Origin: an uncultured Tateyamaria sp.
Lineage (GTDB): Bacteria; Pseudomonadota; Alphaproteobacteria; Rhodobacterales; Rhodobacteraceae
DNA length: 64,000 nt
Assembly: GCF_947487805.1 (NCBI RefSeq)
Contig: NZ_CANKXW010000002.1
Span: forward strand, 62,001 to 126,000
Direction of reading: 5' to 3'
Shown here one piece after another: positions 9,051 to 21,146 of the stretch (positions within the stretch are counted from its first letter, which is position 1; every line of letters begins with the position of its first letter). Below the pieces are notes generated by a model. It had not been told where the DNA came from. It did not search any database and worked only from the letters and a program-made list of their open reading frames with translations. The position numbers and the translations under genes are program-made.

Positions 9051-9508
9051 GCATCGATGCAGCCCTCGCCCTGTTGGAGACACAGATTGGCACCGAGGTA
9101 GGCACATCGCGCTGGATCCTCGTTGATCAGGCGATGATCGACCGGTTTGCGGACACCACGCAGGACACCCAATGGATCCACACCGACCCCGACCGTGCGG
9201 CGCAAACGCCGCTGGGCGGCACAATCGCGCATGGGTTCCTCACGCTCAGCCTCGCGTCACGATTTGCCTATGACTGTTTCCCGATGCTGCCGGGCCAGAC
9301 GATGGGGATCAATTACGGGTTTGATCGCATCCGGTTCCTATCGCCGGTGCGCGCCGGTCGCTCATTGCGGGGGCGCTTTACCCTCACTGGCGTGCACAAA
9401 AGGGACGCGAAAACCCTGATGCGCGAAACCCGCCTCACCATCGATATCGACGGTCAGGACACCCCTGCGCTTGTTGCAGATTGGCTTGGCCTCGCCGTGT
9501 TTGATTGA
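9047..9508 (+). CDS. MaoC family dehydratase
   Basis: A 153-residue single hot-dog domain. The hydratase-2 segment is visible as TQWIHTDPDRAAQTPLGGTIAHGFLTLSL, with the catalytic Asp/His pair (D..H in the IHTDP..IAHG stretch) of (R)-specific enoyl-CoA hydratases. The size matches single-domain MaoC/NodN proteins that hydrate trans-2-enoyl-CoA. It overlaps the upstream MDR by four bases, so the two are translationally coupled. With the thiolase and SDRs nearby it would complete a beta-oxidation-like set; the actual substrate is unknown. Confidence 0.87.
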   Translation: MSIDAALALLETQIGTEVGTSRWILVDQAMIDRFADTTQDTQWIHTDPDRAAQTPLGGTIAHGFLTLSLASRFAYDCFPMLPGQTMGINYGFDRIRFLSPVRAGRSLRGRFTLTGVHKRDAKTLMRETRLTIDIDGQDTPALVADWLGLAVFD

Positions 9509-9580
9509 ATGCCCCAAACCTGACACTGGACAGACCACCCACTCAGTCGCTAACACCGTTGCAACTCAAAGGTATTTTCG

Positions 9581-10024
9581 ATGACTTCTGTCCTTGTTCT
9601 CAATGGGCCAAACCTGAATTTGCTGGGGACGCGCCAGCCCGAAATTTATGGCAAGACCACCCTCGCGGATGTCGAGGCGATGTGTGCGGCCCACGGCCAG
9701 ACACTTGGTATTCAAGTGACCTGCCTTCAGTCCAACCACGAGGGCGCGCTTGTCGATGCGATCCAAGACGCCAAGGGCGTCTACGATGGTGTGGTGCTGA
9801 ATGCGGGCGCCTACACGCACACCTCCATCGCGCTGCACGATGCAATTGTCGGCGTCGAATTGCCTGTGGTCGAACTGCACTTGTCAAACATCCACGCCCG
9901 CGAGACCTTTCGGCACACCAGTTTCATCGCGCCTGTCGCGGTCGGCATGATCTGCGGGTTCGGAGCGCGCGGATATATTTTGGCACTTGATGCGCTGATC
10001 GGTCATTTAGGGGGGACATCGTGA
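9581..10024 (+). CDS. aroQ: type II 3-dehydroquinate dehydratase
   Basis: A 147-residue enzyme of the shikimate pathway, converting 3-dehydroquinate to 3-dehydroshikimate as a cytoplasmic dodecamer. It has NGPNLNLLGTRQPEIYG at the N-terminus with catalytic Tyr23, the LNAGAYTHTS loop, and catalytic His100 in ELHLSNIHARE. Length is standard for the type II family. The last four bases overlap the GTG start of the LuxR-type regulator downstream, so the two are likely co-translated, an unusual pairing for aroQ. Confidence 0.97.
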   Translation: MTSVLVLNGPNLNLLGTRQPEIYGKTTLADVEAMCAAHGQTLGIQVTCLQSNHEGALVDAIQDAKGVYDGVVLNAGAYTHTSIALHDAIVGVELPVVELHLSNIHARETFRHTSFIAPVAVGMICGFGARGYILALDALIGHLGGTS

Positions 10025-10770
10025 AAAGCTATCTGCACCGTCTGTCCAATTGCCAAACCATTGAAGAACTTTGGGAAGCGCACAGCCGCAAGATGGCGGA
10101 GTTCGGCTTTGACCGGTTGATCTACGGCTTTACCCGCTATCGGTCGGGCAATTCGCTGGGCGATCCAGAGGATTTCATCATCCTGACCAACCACGACCGG
10201 GCCTACACGGACGTTTTCATGGGGGAACAGCACTATGTCCATGCTCCCATGGTCAACTGGGCGCTCAACAACGAGGGCGCGTGCAGCTGGGGTATCCTGT
10301 CGCAAATGCAGTCGACCAAAACGCTGACACCTGCCGAACAGCGGGTGCTGGAATTCAACTATTCCATGGGCGTGACAGCGGGCTTCACGATCAGCTTCCG
10401 CTCCGTTTCCGCGCGCTCAAAAGGTGCCATCGCCCTGACAGCCCGCAAGGGCATGACCCAAGACGAGGTCGACGCCATCTGGGCCGAGCATGGCCGTGAT
10501 ATCCATTTGATGAACAACGTCGCCCACCTCAAGATTCTCACCCTGCCCTATACAGCGCCCAACAGATCGCTGACCAAGCGTCAGCGTGAGGCGTTGGAAT
10601 GGGTAGGCGACGGCAAGACTATGCAGGATATTGCCGTTTTGATGGGGTTGACCTCGGCCACGGTGGAAAAACATCTGCGGCTCGCGCGCGAGGCACTTGC
10701 GGTTGAAACAACGGCACAAGCCGTGCTCAAGGCGGCCTTTGCCAACCAGATGTTCATCCTCGAAGCCTAG
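10021..10770 (+). CDS. LuxR family transcriptional regulator with autoinducer-binding-like domain
   Basis: A 249-residue two-domain regulator. Residues about 10-165 fit the autoinducer-binding (PAS-like) domain of quorum-sensing LuxR proteins (FGFDRLIYGFTR..FMGEQHYVHAPMVNWA). Residues about 180-245 form the LuxR helix-turn-helix (LTKRQREALEWVGDGKTMQDIA..TSATVEKHLRLAREAL). Translation starts at a GTG overlapping the end of aroQ. No LuxI-type synthase is visible in this window, so it is a LuxR solo here. It may bind an acyl-homoserine lactone or another small ligand; several invariant ligand-pocket residues would need alignment to decide. Confidence 0.85.
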   Translation: MKSYLHRLSNCQTIEELWEAHSRKMAEFGFDRLIYGFTRYRSGNSLGDPEDFIILTNHDRAYTDVFMGEQHYVHAPMVNWALNNEGACSWGILSQMQSTKTLTPAEQRVLEFNYSMGVTAGFTISFRSVSARSKGAIALTARKGMTQDEVDAIWAEHGRDIHLMNNVAHLKILTLPYTAPNRSLTKRQREALEWVGDGKTMQDIAVLMGLTSATVEKHLRLAREALAVETTAQAVLKAAFANQMFILEA

Positions 10771-11234
10771 CTGAATTTGATGATTCTCCGCACGCCGGAG
10801 GCGTTTACAACCCAAGCGTTTGCGATCACGGAAATATGCGAACATGCGACGCCTTGGTTGCAATTTCGAACTTTCGTGACTGTCGATCCTCGAAATTCCT
10901 CGCTCTGAAAACAGCCAATTTGCACAAAAAACAGGCGGCAGCTACATGCCAGCGTTGAAGAGACGGCGAAATCGAAACGAAGTCTTGCTCAACAGTTCGA
11001 TTGGCGACGCCAGACCAGCTCATCCGCTGTTACACGTGCCGTAATCTCGTTTTTATTACTAAGAAACAGATAGTTACCATACCTCGGGCCGCAGTGATGC
11101 GGCCAAATGATTGCCGGAAAATGCAGCGTTGGCGACATAAAACACCGAACGACCCCGCGTCATTCGCAATTTTTGACCACCGGGTAAGGAATCCCCCACT
11201 TCTTAACGGCGGGTAAATTTGTCATTCTAGTGAT
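10771..11234 (+). other. non-coding stretch after the luxR-type gene
   Basis: No convincing gene is seen on either strand. It holds a weak hairpin CTCCG..CGGAG just after the luxR-type stop (possible terminator without a T-run), a 7-bp palindrome GGCCGCA-GTGA-TGCGGCC at 11087-11104, and a possible promoter TTAACG-N16-TTCTAG at 11203-11230 that would start transcription near 11236, where the structured-RNA candidate begins. Confidence 0.4.
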
Positions 11235-11450
11235 GTTCCGTGAGTGGTGGCTTTAGCCAGGGAACAACGGGACGGACCCTTCGCAATACCGGAGGTAGTC
11301 CGTTCCGACCGGTCTAACCGGACCCGGCTCACCTGTGTATTGATCCATGGGTGGGCCGGACTCTTGAAAGCGTCCACGTGTCTCATCCCCGTGGCCAAGG
11401 ACGCCGACAAATGGCGGGATTGCGACCCCAAACGTGGTCCCGCCAATCCC
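11235..11450 (+). ncRNA. candidate structured RNA (five or six consecutive hairpins)
   Basis: About 215 bases fold into back-to-back stems: GTTCC/GGAAC with inner TGGC-TTTA-GCCA (11235-11265), CGGGACGGAC/GTCCGTTCCG (11268-11307), CCGGT-CTA-ACCGG (11309-11321), CCGGCTCACC/GGTGGGCCGG (11324-11359), GCGTCC/GGACGC enclosing CCACG/CGTGG (11370-11404) and GGCGGGA/TCCCGCC (11413-11444). The two 10-bp stems each contain one G-U pair when read on the plus strand but an A-C mismatch on the minus strand, which favours a plus-strand RNA. It does not match the conserved cores of SRP RNA, RNase P, or tmRNA that I can recall. No T-rich terminator is seen. Family unknown. Confidence 0.38.
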
Positions 11451-11452
11451 TT

Positions 11453-12367
11453 TCAGATACCTGCATATGTATCCGTCGCCGCGCGGATCGCCCGTCGCAT
11501 GTCGCGGTCCAGCGCGGAATGCGCCGACCCGTCAAGGATGTGCAACGTGCTGGCCGGCCAGTCTCGGTTCAACTCCCATGCACCTCGCAGGGGACATGAC
11601 GGATCGTACCGGCTGTGGATCATGGTGCAGGGGATGTGGGCCATCCGCTCGACCTGACGCAACAGCACGCCGTCGTCGAGCCACGCACCGTGGGTGAAAA
11701 AATGCGTGACGATACGCGCAAATCCCAGGCGAAAGGCCGCATCGGCATAGCGTGATCCCGGGTCGGAAATATCCCCGCCGAAGATTGCCGTCTCCCATTG
11801 GCACCACGCATCCGCGGCGGCCTGCGCCGTGGCGTTATCGCGCAGACGCGCGGCATAGGCGGCGATCCGGTCCGGTGTATGTTCGGGGCCGCCGCCCACA
11901 TCCGGGACATGGCCTGCAAAGGCTTGGAAGGCTTCGGGGAATATGTTCCCGATATCGCCATAGAGCCACCGGAGATCACGCGCGCTGGTCGTCGCGACGC
12001 CCGCAAGCACCAGAGCAATCACCCGCGCCGGATGCGCTTGCGCATAGGCCATGGCAAGGGTTGATCCCCAAGAGCCTCCGAACACGACCCATTTCTCAAT
12101 ACCATAGTGCCTGCGCGCGGCCTCGATATCGCGGATCAGGTGCTGGGTTGTGTTGCTGTCCAACGCCGCGAGGTCACGCGCGGCGGCAGGTGTGCTGCGC
12201 CCGCATCCACGCTGGTCCATCAACGTCACCCGATACCGAGACAAATCAAAGAGGTCGTAATGCGCATCGGTGCACCCGGATCCCGGCCCCCCATGCAGCA
12301 CGAGCGCAGGCTGCCCCTGCCCGGCTTGCTCAATATGGATCCGGTGCCCTTCGCCTACGTCCAGCAT
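11453..12367 (-). CDS. pip: proline iminopeptidase (alpha/beta hydrolase)
   Basis: A 304-residue cytoplasmic serine peptidase that releases N-terminal proline. Visible are the oxyanion segment LHGGPGSG, DQRGCGRS (a family signature) and the nucleophile elbow GGSWGS (Ser99). The Asp (SRYDPSCPL) and His (DGSAHSAL) of the triad lie near the C-terminus. The ATG at 12367 follows GGAGGGA by about ten bases; an ATG at 12409 lacks a ribosome site. It is transcribed in the same direction as rpsB-tsf, 84 bases downstream of tsf. Its 3' end abuts the structured-RNA candidate. Confidence 0.92.
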   Translation of the reverse strand: MLDVGEGHRIHIEQAGQGQPALVLHGGPGSGCTDAHYDLFDLSRYRVTLMDQRGCGRSTPAAARDLAALDSNTTQHLIRDIEAARRHYGIEKWVVFGGSWGSTLAMAYAQAHPARVIALVLAGVATTSARDLRWLYGDIGNIFPEAFQAFAGHVPDVGGGPEHTPDRIAAYAARLRDNATAQAAADAWCQWETAIFGGDISDPGSRYADAAFRLGFARIVTHFFTHGAWLDDGVLLRQVERMAHIPCTMIHSRYDPSCPLRGAWELNRDWPASTLHILDGSAHSALDRDMRRAIRAATDTYAGI

Positions 12368-12450
12368 CACAGAACATCCCTCCACCACAAATGCAAAACG
12401 GCGCCCCATCGCTGGTGCGCCGCTTGCTTAGACAGTTGGAACGGTCAGGC

Positions 12451-13326
12451 TCAGCCCTGAACCGCCTTGGCCACCTCGGCAGCAAAGTCTTCTTTTTCGA
12501 CTTCGATGCCTTCGCCCACTTCGAGGCGCGCAAACCCGGTGATTGTCGCGCCCGCTTCCTTGGCCGCCGCTTCGACGGTCAGGTCAGGGTTCACAACGAA
12601 TTGCTGGTTCAGCAGGGTGATCTCGGACATGAATTTCTTCATCCGGCCGATGATCATTTTCTCGATCACCTGCTCGGGCTTGCCGCTTTCGCGGGCAATG
12701 TCCATCTGGACCTGCTTTTCTTTCTCGACCACGGCCGGGTCCAGATCGTCTTCGCCCAATGCGGCAGGGTTCACGGCGGCGATGTGCATCGCAACCTGCT
12801 TGCCAAACGCTTCGTCGCCACCGTTCATGGCCACCAGAACGCCGATCTTGCCCATGCCGGCGGTTGCGGCGTTGTGGACATAGGACACAACCGTGTCACC
12901 GGACAGCTTGGCCATACGGCGCACGCTCATGTTCTCACCGATGGTGGCAATCTTGTCGGTCACGACGTCACCAACGGACTTGCCACCCATGTCTGCCGCG
13001 ACCAGCGCGTCGACGTCGTCGACGGTCAGCGCCGTCTTTGCGATGCCGGACACCATCTCCTGGAATTCGGCGTTCTTGCCGACAAAGTCGGTTTCGGAGT
13101 TCACTTCGACAGCCACGCCCGTGCCACCGTCCACAACGACGGCCACGAGGCCCTCGGCTGCGGTACGACCGGATTTCTTGGCGGCCTTCGCCAGGCCCTT
13201 GGTGCGCAGCCAGTCAACGGCAGCTTCCATGTCACCATCCGTCTCGGTCAGCGCTTTTTTCGCGTCCATCATGCCTGCGCCCGTGCTGTCGCGCAGTTCT
13301 TTCACCAATGCTGCTGTGATTGCCAT
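12451..13326 (-). CDS. tsf: elongation factor Ts
   Basis: A 291-residue nucleotide exchange factor for EF-Tu. The N-terminal UBA-like module is clear ([24 protein letters not shown]), followed by the core [13 protein letters not shown] segment that contacts EF-Tu. The ending EVAKAVQG is typical. It follows rpsB by 74 bases on the same strand, the conserved rpsB-tsf operon of bacteria. No terminator with a T-run is obvious between tsf and pip. Confidence 0.98.
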   Translation of the reverse strand: MAITAALVKELRDSTGAGMMDAKKALTETDGDMEAAVDWLRTKGLAKAAKKSGRTAAEGLVAVVVDGGTGVAVEVNSETDFVGKNAEFQEMVSGIAKTALTVDDVDALVAADMGGKSVGDVVTDKIATIGENMSVRRMAKLSGDTVVSYVHNAATAGMGKIGVLVAMNGGDEAFGKQVAMHIAAVNPAALGEDDLDPAVVEKEKQVQMDIARESGKPEQVIEKMIIGRMKKFMSEITLLNQQFVVNPDLTVEAAAKEAGATITGFARLEVGEGIEVEKEDFAAEVAKAVQG

Positions 13327-13400
13327 CTCTTGGCTCTCCTCAAATAGGTGTGGTTGCGGCAGGCTTTCGCCCGCCGCATATGTCAGATGTGTGACAGCGA

Positions 13401-14276
13401 TCAGCTGTCGGCCTTGGCCACAGTCTCTTGCGTGGATTCCAGATCCAGCGGTGCGTCCTTGGACATCGCGTCGTTGGATACCGTTTCCGAGGATGCGGCA
13501 CCCACTTCAACGCCGGTGCTCTCTTCGGCAACGGCCTCTTCGACGGGGGCCTCTTCCATGGCGCCGAGGTCAACACCGGCCGCACCCAGCTGGGCGCTCA
13601 TGCCGTCGAGGGCTGCGCGCGATGCCAGATCGCAATACAGGGCGATGGCACGGGCCGCGTCGTCGTTGCCGGGGATGATGTAGTCCACACCGTCGGGCGA
13701 GCAGTTGGTGTCAACCACGGCCACAACCGGGATGCCCAGCTTGTTGGCTTCGGCCACGGCCAGCGCTTCTTTCTTGACGTCGATGACGAAGAGCAGGTCA
13801 GGACGACCGCCCATTTCGCGGATACCGCCGAGGCTGGCTTGCAGCTTGCCCTGGTCACGTTCCATGCCCAGACGCTCTTTCTTCGTCAGGCCTTCGAACC
13901 CGCGCTCGGACTGCTCGTCAATCGACTTCAGACGGTTTATCGACTGGGACACGGTCTGCCAGTTGGTCAGTGTGCCGCCCAGCCAGCGGTGGTTCATGTA
14001 GTATTGCGCGCATTTCTCCGCCGCTTCCGCGATGGGTTGCGCCGCTTGACGCTTGGTGCCCACGAACAGAACGCGCCCACCCTTGGCAACGGTGTCACGC
14101 ACCGCCTGCAGGGCCTGGTCCAGCATGGGAACCGTCTGTGTCAGGTCCATGATGTGGATGCCGTTGCGCGCGCCGTAAATGAACGGGCCCATACGGGGAT
14201 TCCAACGCTGTGTCTGGTGACCAAAGTGAACGCCTGCTTCGAGCAGCTGACGCATGGAGAACTCGGGAAGAGCCAT
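13401..14276 (-). CDS. rpsB: 30S ribosomal protein S2
   Basis: A 291-residue S2. The start [29 protein letters not shown] and the [12 protein letters not shown] and [14 protein letters not shown] segments are diagnostic. The last roughly 45 residues form an acidic Glu/Ala/Val-rich tail ([15 protein letters not shown]..) beyond the core, common in alphaproteobacterial S2. The start is the ATG at 14276. It heads the rpsB-tsf operon; the roughly 300-base leader upstream (14277-14575) contains no gene and could hold the S2-responsive leader, although I cannot identify a specific motif. Confidence 0.98.
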   Translation of the reverse strand: MALPEFSMRQLLEAGVHFGHQTQRWNPRMGPFIYGARNGIHIMDLTQTVPMLDQALQAVRDTVAKGGRVLFVGTKRQAAQPIAEAAEKCAQYYMNHRWLGGTLTNWQTVSQSINRLKSIDEQSERGFEGLTKKERLGMERDQGKLQASLGGIREMGGRPDLLFVIDVKKEALAVAEANKLGIPVVAVVDTNCSPDGVDYIIPGNDDAARAIALYCDLASRAALDGMSAQLGAAGVDLGAMEEAPVEEAVAEESTGVEVGAASSETVSNDAMSKDAPLDLESTQETVAKADS

Positions 14277-14575
14277 GTGCTTTATCCTTTTTCCGGTTTT
14301 CGCCTTGCCCGGGGTATCAGTGCGGATGCACCAACCGGTGGACAACGCGGGGATGTCTCCCCCGACCTGCCCGCCCCGGACTGCGGATTGATGGGCGCGC
14401 ATTAGGCCACCCACAGCCAAATGGCAAGCCCCAAATGCACAGCGCCCCCGAACACGCGACCCGATCCCCAAACCAAGCAAAGCGCGCAGGCGTGGATGCC
14501 GGCGGGCTCAGGGTCCAGCCGCCGCCGGTAGAATCGCGTCACGGCCTTGGCCGTGGCCGCAGGATCACGTCAAAA

Positions 14576-15415
14576 TCAGCTCTCGTGCGGCACAGCCGCC
14601 AGACCATGCCCAGCCAGAACCGCTGTCTGCGCCGCAGCGGCCAGCGCCTTGCGGTCGCGCATCTCGGCCACGCGGATCGGTGCATGATAAACCACCTCGA
14701 CACGCCCCTGACGCGGCTGCGCCAACGTCACCAGCAAATGCGGCCCAAACTCCATATCCCCCCACCAGCCATAAAGGCGCACAGGCGCCCCTTTCGGTGC
14801 ATGGTAGGTCACCGATACCGGCTGCACCCACATCCCCTCCCGCAGACCGGGCGCAAAGAACGCCTCGAAGAGCGTTGTCTTGAACGGCAGAACCCGCAGA
14901 CCATCGGTGCTTGTGCCTTCGGGGAAAAACAGCAGCCGGTGCCCGTCCTCCATCCGGCGCCGGAACAGAGCTGTCTGCGCCTTGGCCTCGCGCCGGTCGC
15001 GCGCGATGAACACCGTGCCCGTGACGCGCGCCAGCAGCCCGATACCCGGCCACGCGGCCACTTCGGATTTCGACACGAAGTACACCCGATCCGACGCGTT
15101 CAGCACAAAGATGTCGAGCCAACTTGAATGATTGGCGACAACCGCCCCCGGCATCGTCATCGGCCGCCCCGTCCGGCCATAAGACAGCCCCATCCACATG
15201 AGCGACACCCGGCAAACGGCCTGCGTCACCCATGGGCTCAACGGCCGACCCGCCCCGAAAAACGGCCGCTCGATCAGCCGCAAGGGCAACAGCACTGTTA
15301 GGCCCAGCAGGATCGTCACAAGGATCAAGAGGCCCCGCAGCGCAATACGCACCCACCCCAAAGGGCCGATCCGCGGCTCGTCAGGTGGCGGCGCACCGTC
15401 CCAGATGACACTCAT
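14576..15415 (-). CDS. olsA: lyso-ornithine lipid O-acyltransferase
   Basis: A 279-residue membrane-bound 1-acylglycerol-3-phosphate acyltransferase-fold protein. The N-terminal hydrophobic segment is about 28-48 (LLILVTILLGLTVLLPL), then the catalytic NHSSWLD (HX4D) and the FPEGTSTDG block. The ATG at 15415 overlaps the stop of the olsB gene by four bases. OlsA adds the second fatty acyl chain to lyso-ornithine lipid, giving a phosphorus-free membrane lipid. It could act on lysophosphatidate as a PlsC, but tight coupling to olsB makes OlsA the better call. Confidence 0.87.
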   Translation of the reverse strand: MSVIWDGAPPPDEPRIGPLGWVRIALRGLLILVTILLGLTVLLPLRLIERPFFGAGRPLSPWVTQAVCRVSLMWMGLSYGRTGRPMTMPGAVVANHSSWLDIFVLNASDRVYFVSKSEVAAWPGIGLLARVTGTVFIARDRREAKAQTALFRRRMEDGHRLLFFPEGTSTDGLRVLPFKTTLFEAFFAPGLREGMWVQPVSVTYHAPKGAPVRLYGWWGDMEFGPHLLVTLAQPRQGRVEVVYHAPIRVAEMRDRKALAAAAQTAVLAGHGLAAVPHES

Positions 15416-16173
15416 GCGACGGCCCCGTAAATCCGCCGCTGCCGGGCCGACAACGCATTGGTGTCCATGATCAGGCAGACATCTGTGGTATTGAACCGAT
15501 GATCCACAAACGCCCCCTCGCCCACCACGCCACCCAGCCGCAGATAGGCCTTGATCAAGGCAGGGATCTTCACCATCGCAGCCTTCCGGTCGATCTGGCC
15601 CGCGGGCAGCAGATCCATCGACACCGCATGGGGTGCCCGCGCCACCACGCGCAACTCTGGGCCCGCTAAATGCCGCTGATGCAACAGTGACAAGGGCTGT
15701 GCCAAGGCCTGTGTGTCGGTGCCGTGAAAGGACGCAACGCCAAACAGGACCTCGATCTCGTGGCGCGCGACATAATCCGCCAGCCCGTTCCACAGATGGT
15801 ACAGGGCCGCCCCGCCCCGGTACTCGGCCCGCACGCAGGACCGCCCCAGTTCCAGCAGCCGCCGCCCCGTGGCGCGCAACGGCGTCAGATCATATTCATC
15901 CTCCGAATAGAACTGGCCCGCCGCCGCAGCCTGGCTGCTGCGCAGCATCCGATAGACGCCCACGACAGCGCCAATCGCGTCGTCGTAAAGCAGCATGTGA
16001 TCAAAGAACGGATCGAACCGGTCCCGCTCAAGGCGCGCCGCGTGATCCACCATCGCGCCATCGCCGCCCAGCTCGGTCACGAAGACCTCGTAGCGCAACG
16101 CCTGTGCCGCGCGCAGCATCTCTTCGCTGCTGGCCAACGCGATGCGAAAGGCAGGATCGTGGGTCAGTGTCAT
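15412..16173 (-). CDS. olsB: ornithine-acyl-ACP N-acyltransferase (lyso-ornithine lipid synthase)
   Basis: A 253-residue GNAT-fold enzyme of the OlsB/hemolysin-like family. The block ALRYEVFVTELGG..ARLERDRFDPFFDHMLL and the LGRSCVRAEYRGGAALYHLWNGL stretch are characteristic. It transfers a 3-hydroxyacyl chain from ACP to the alpha-amino group of ornithine. The ATG at 16173 is chosen because the family begins at about this point; a longer GTG/ATG-initiated reading to 16203 adds 10 unlikely residues. With olsA it forms an overlapping operon for ornithine lipids, which Roseobacter-group cells make constitutively or under phosphate limitation. Confidence 0.9.
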   Translation of the reverse strand: MTLTHDPAFRIALASSEEMLRAAQALRYEVFVTELGGDGAMVDHAARLERDRFDPFFDHMLLYDDAIGAVVGVYRMLRSSQAAAAGQFYSEDEYDLTPLRATGRRLLELGRSCVRAEYRGGAALYHLWNGLADYVARHEIEVLFGVASFHGTDTQALAQPLSLLHQRHLAGPELRVVARAPHAVSMDLLPAGQIDRKAAMVKIPALIKAYLRLGGVVGEGAFVDHRFNTTDVCLIMDTNALSARQRRIYGAVA

Positions 16174-16269
16174 CGCGGCGGGTGTAGCGGGCGATGCCCA
16201 CAAAGGTAAAGCCCCGCGAAACGCCGCATGGTGAGCAGTTGCATCGCGTTAAGGTTTCAGAAAGGATAA

Positions 16270-16452
16270 TCAGGCATCAAACACCGGAACCAGTGCAATG
16301 CGTCGTCCATCGATGACAATCTTTCCCGTATCCGGGAAATTGACAGTGACACGGCCGCCGACATTGCTTTGTACTTGACCAATTCCCCACTCCGAATGGT
16401 CGGGATGGCGGACCAACATGCCGGGGGCCAGAATGGCGTTTAGATCTTCCAT
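16270..16452 (-). CDS. DUF3553 domain-containing small protein
   Basis: A 60-residue protein, MEDLNAILAPGMLVRHP.., matching the DUF3553 family: one small SH3-like beta-barrel (GMLVRHPDHSEWGIGQVQS..VTVNFPDTGKIVI). The same fold is used at the C-terminus of some helicases and in transcription-associated proteins, but its function alone is unknown. It lies divergently, 38 bases from chpT, sharing the intergenic promoter space. Length is complete for the family. Confidence 0.85.
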   Translation of the reverse strand: MEDLNAILAPGMLVRHPDHSEWGIGQVQSNVGGRVTVNFPDTGKIVIDGRRIALVPVFDA

Positions 16453-16490
16453 ATTCGACCCTTCCGGTTCGTTCAGCGCGCGGGGTGCCC

Positions 16491-17084
16491 ATGGGCCAAA
16501 CTAATGTAAACCTGGCGGCCCTGATCGGCAGCCGCATTTGTCACGATCTGATATCGCCTATCGGTGCGATCAACAACGGCCTCGAACTTCTGGGCATGTC
16601 CGATGACCGCGACGGCCCCGAGATTGACCTGATCTCGGAAAGTGTCGGCAACGCCAGCGCGCGGATCCGGTTCTTCAGAATCGCCTATGGCGCGGCCAGC
16701 GATCAGGCCATGGGCCGGGCAGAGGTCGTGTCGATCCTCAATGACACAATGAAAGGTGGCCGCCTGACGGTGGCTTACGGCCCCCTGGATGAAAAACCGC
16801 GTTGGGCGGTCCGCATGGCCTTTCTCGCCATCCAGTGCCTTGAAACCAGCATGCCCTATGGCGGACGGATCGAGGTCAATTGCGACAACGGGGCTTGGAC
16901 GATCACCGGCTATTCGCAGAAATCCAACCCGGACGACACGCTGTGGTCGCTGCTTGACGGCACAGAGCCGGAGGACCTGGCTCCGGCGCATGTGCAATTT
17001 GCACTGCTGCCCGCCGTGGCCAACGATGCCGAACGCACCGTCACCGGCGAGATCGAGGCAGAGCGGATGCGCATCCTGTTCTAG
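16491..17084 (+). CDS. chpT: histidine phosphotransferase ChpT
   Basis: A 197-residue protein with an N-terminal dimerisation helix pair bearing the phospho-accepting His18 ([20 protein letters not shown]) and a C-terminal degenerate HATPase-like domain lacking ATP-binding motifs. ChpT passes phosphate from the hybrid kinase CckA to CtrA and CpdR, the alphaproteobacterial cell-cycle and motility phosphorelay. In Roseobacters it also governs gene-transfer agent and motility genes. The ATG at 16491 is preferred; a GTG two codons earlier is possible. Its stop overlaps that of proA on the other strand. Confidence 0.88.
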   Translation: MGQTNVNLAALIGSRICHDLISPIGAINNGLELLGMSDDRDGPEIDLISESVGNASARIRFFRIAYGAASDQAMGRAEVVSILNDTMKGGRLTVAYGPLDEKPRWAVRMAFLAIQCLETSMPYGGRIEVNCDNGAWTITGYSQKSNPDDTLWSLLDGTEPEDLAPAHVQFALLPAVANDAERTVTGEIEAERMRILF

Positions 17085-18346
17085 GCGCGTACCGTCCCCT
17101 GCCCCCGCACCAGGTACTTGAAGCTGGTCAACTGCGCAGCCCCCACCGGGCCACGCGCGTGCATCTTGCCCGTTGCAATACCGATCTCCGCGCCCATCCC
17201 GAACTCTCCGCCATCAGCAAACTGGGTCGATGCGTTGTGCATCAGAATGGCGCTGTCCAACTCGCGCATGAACCGCGCGGCGGCGGCGGCGTCCTCGGTC
17301 AGGATGCAGTCGGTGTGATTGGACCCGTAAGTGCGGATATGGGCCATCGCCGCGTCCAGATCCGGCACAACCCGCGCGGCGATCTCCATATCAAGATATT
17401 CCTTGCCCCAATCGGCGTCCGTGGCCCGGATGACACCCTCAAGTGTTTGCAGCGCCACATCCGCATGGACCGTCACACCCGCATCCATCAAGGCGCGCAC
17501 AACGCCCTGACCAATCGTGGTGGCGACATCCTCGTGGATCAACAGACACTCCGCCGCACCGCAGATCCCAGTGCGCCGCGTTTTGGCATTCAGAACGACC
17601 TTCAGAACGGTTTCAGGGTCCGCATCCTTGTCGATATAGATGTGCACGATCCCTTCGAGATGGGCAAAGACCGGCACCCGCGCCTCGCGCTGCACAAGCC
17701 CCACCAGCCCCTTGCCACCGCGCGGCACGATCACGTCGATCGTGTCCACCATGGTCAGCATTTCGGACACCGCGGCGCGGTCGCGCGTCGGCACCAGCTG
17801 GATCGCGTCCTCTGGCAGGTTCGCGTCACGCAACCCCGCCACCATCGCGGCGTGGATGGCAGAGGACGAATGAAAACTCTCCGACCCGCCGCGCAGGATC
17901 ACGGCATTGCCTGCCTTCAGGCACAAGGCCCCGGCATCGGCCGTGACATTGGGGCGGCTCTCATAGATCACACCGACGACGCCCAGCGGTGTGCGCACGC
18001 GCTGGATGTGCAGGCCCGTCGGTTGGGTCCAGTCGGCCAGCACCTCGCCCACCGGGTCGGCCTGTTCGGCCACGGCGCGCAGCCCGTCCACAATGGACTG
18101 AATCCGGCTTTCGTCCAGCGCGAGGCGGTCCATCATCGCATCCGACAACCCCTTTTCGCGGCCGAACTCAAGGTCCCGCGCATTGGCCGCGATGATCGTC
18201 TCGCGGCTGTTCCAGACATGCTCTGCCGCGCTGATCAGGGCCGCATGCTTGCGTTCGGCACTGGCAAAGGCCAGCTCCGCCGCGGCCGCCTTGGCGCGTG
18301 TTCCAATCTCTGCCATCAGGCTGGGAATGTCGGCAAAGTCTTTCAT
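17081..18346 (-). CDS. proA: gamma-glutamyl phosphate reductase
   Basis: A 421-residue aldehyde-dehydrogenase-superfamily enzyme: second step of proline synthesis, reducing gamma-glutamyl phosphate to glutamate semialdehyde with NADPH. The phosphate/ProA signature [16 protein letters not shown] and the catalytic Cys segment [18 protein letters not shown] are both present. The C-terminal [30 protein letters not shown] block is typical. It follows proB by 56 bases in a same-strand run obgE-proB-proA. Confidence 0.97.
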   Translation of the reverse strand: MKDFADIPSLMAEIGTRAKAAAAELAFASAERKHAALISAAEHVWNSRETIIAANARDLEFGREKGLSDAMMDRLALDESRIQSIVDGLRAVAEQADPVGEVLADWTQPTGLHIQRVRTPLGVVGVIYESRPNVTADAGALCLKAGNAVILRGGSESFHSSSAIHAAMVAGLRDANLPEDAIQLVPTRDRAAVSEMLTMVDTIDVIVPRGGKGLVGLVQREARVPVFAHLEGIVHIYIDKDADPETVLKVVLNAKTRRTGICGAAECLLIHEDVATTIGQGVVRALMDAGVTVHADVALQTLEGVIRATDADWGKEYLDMEIAARVVPDLDAAMAHIRTYGSNHTDCILTEDAAAAARFMRELDSAILMHNASTQFADGGEFGMGAEIGIATGKMHARGPVGAAQLTSFKYLVRGQGTVRA

Positions 18347-18402
18347 CTGTCGCGTCCTTGTTGCGTCGGGTCCGGCGACCCTGATCCTAATCCAATTCCG
18401 GG

Positions 18403-21144
<2,742 letters not shown>

Positions 21145-21146
21145 TG

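Noticed and set aside
11244-11657. 137-codon plus-strand frame overlapping the structured region and the pip 3' end
   Set aside because: It extends antisense into pip and shows no family; the segment is better explained by RNA stems.
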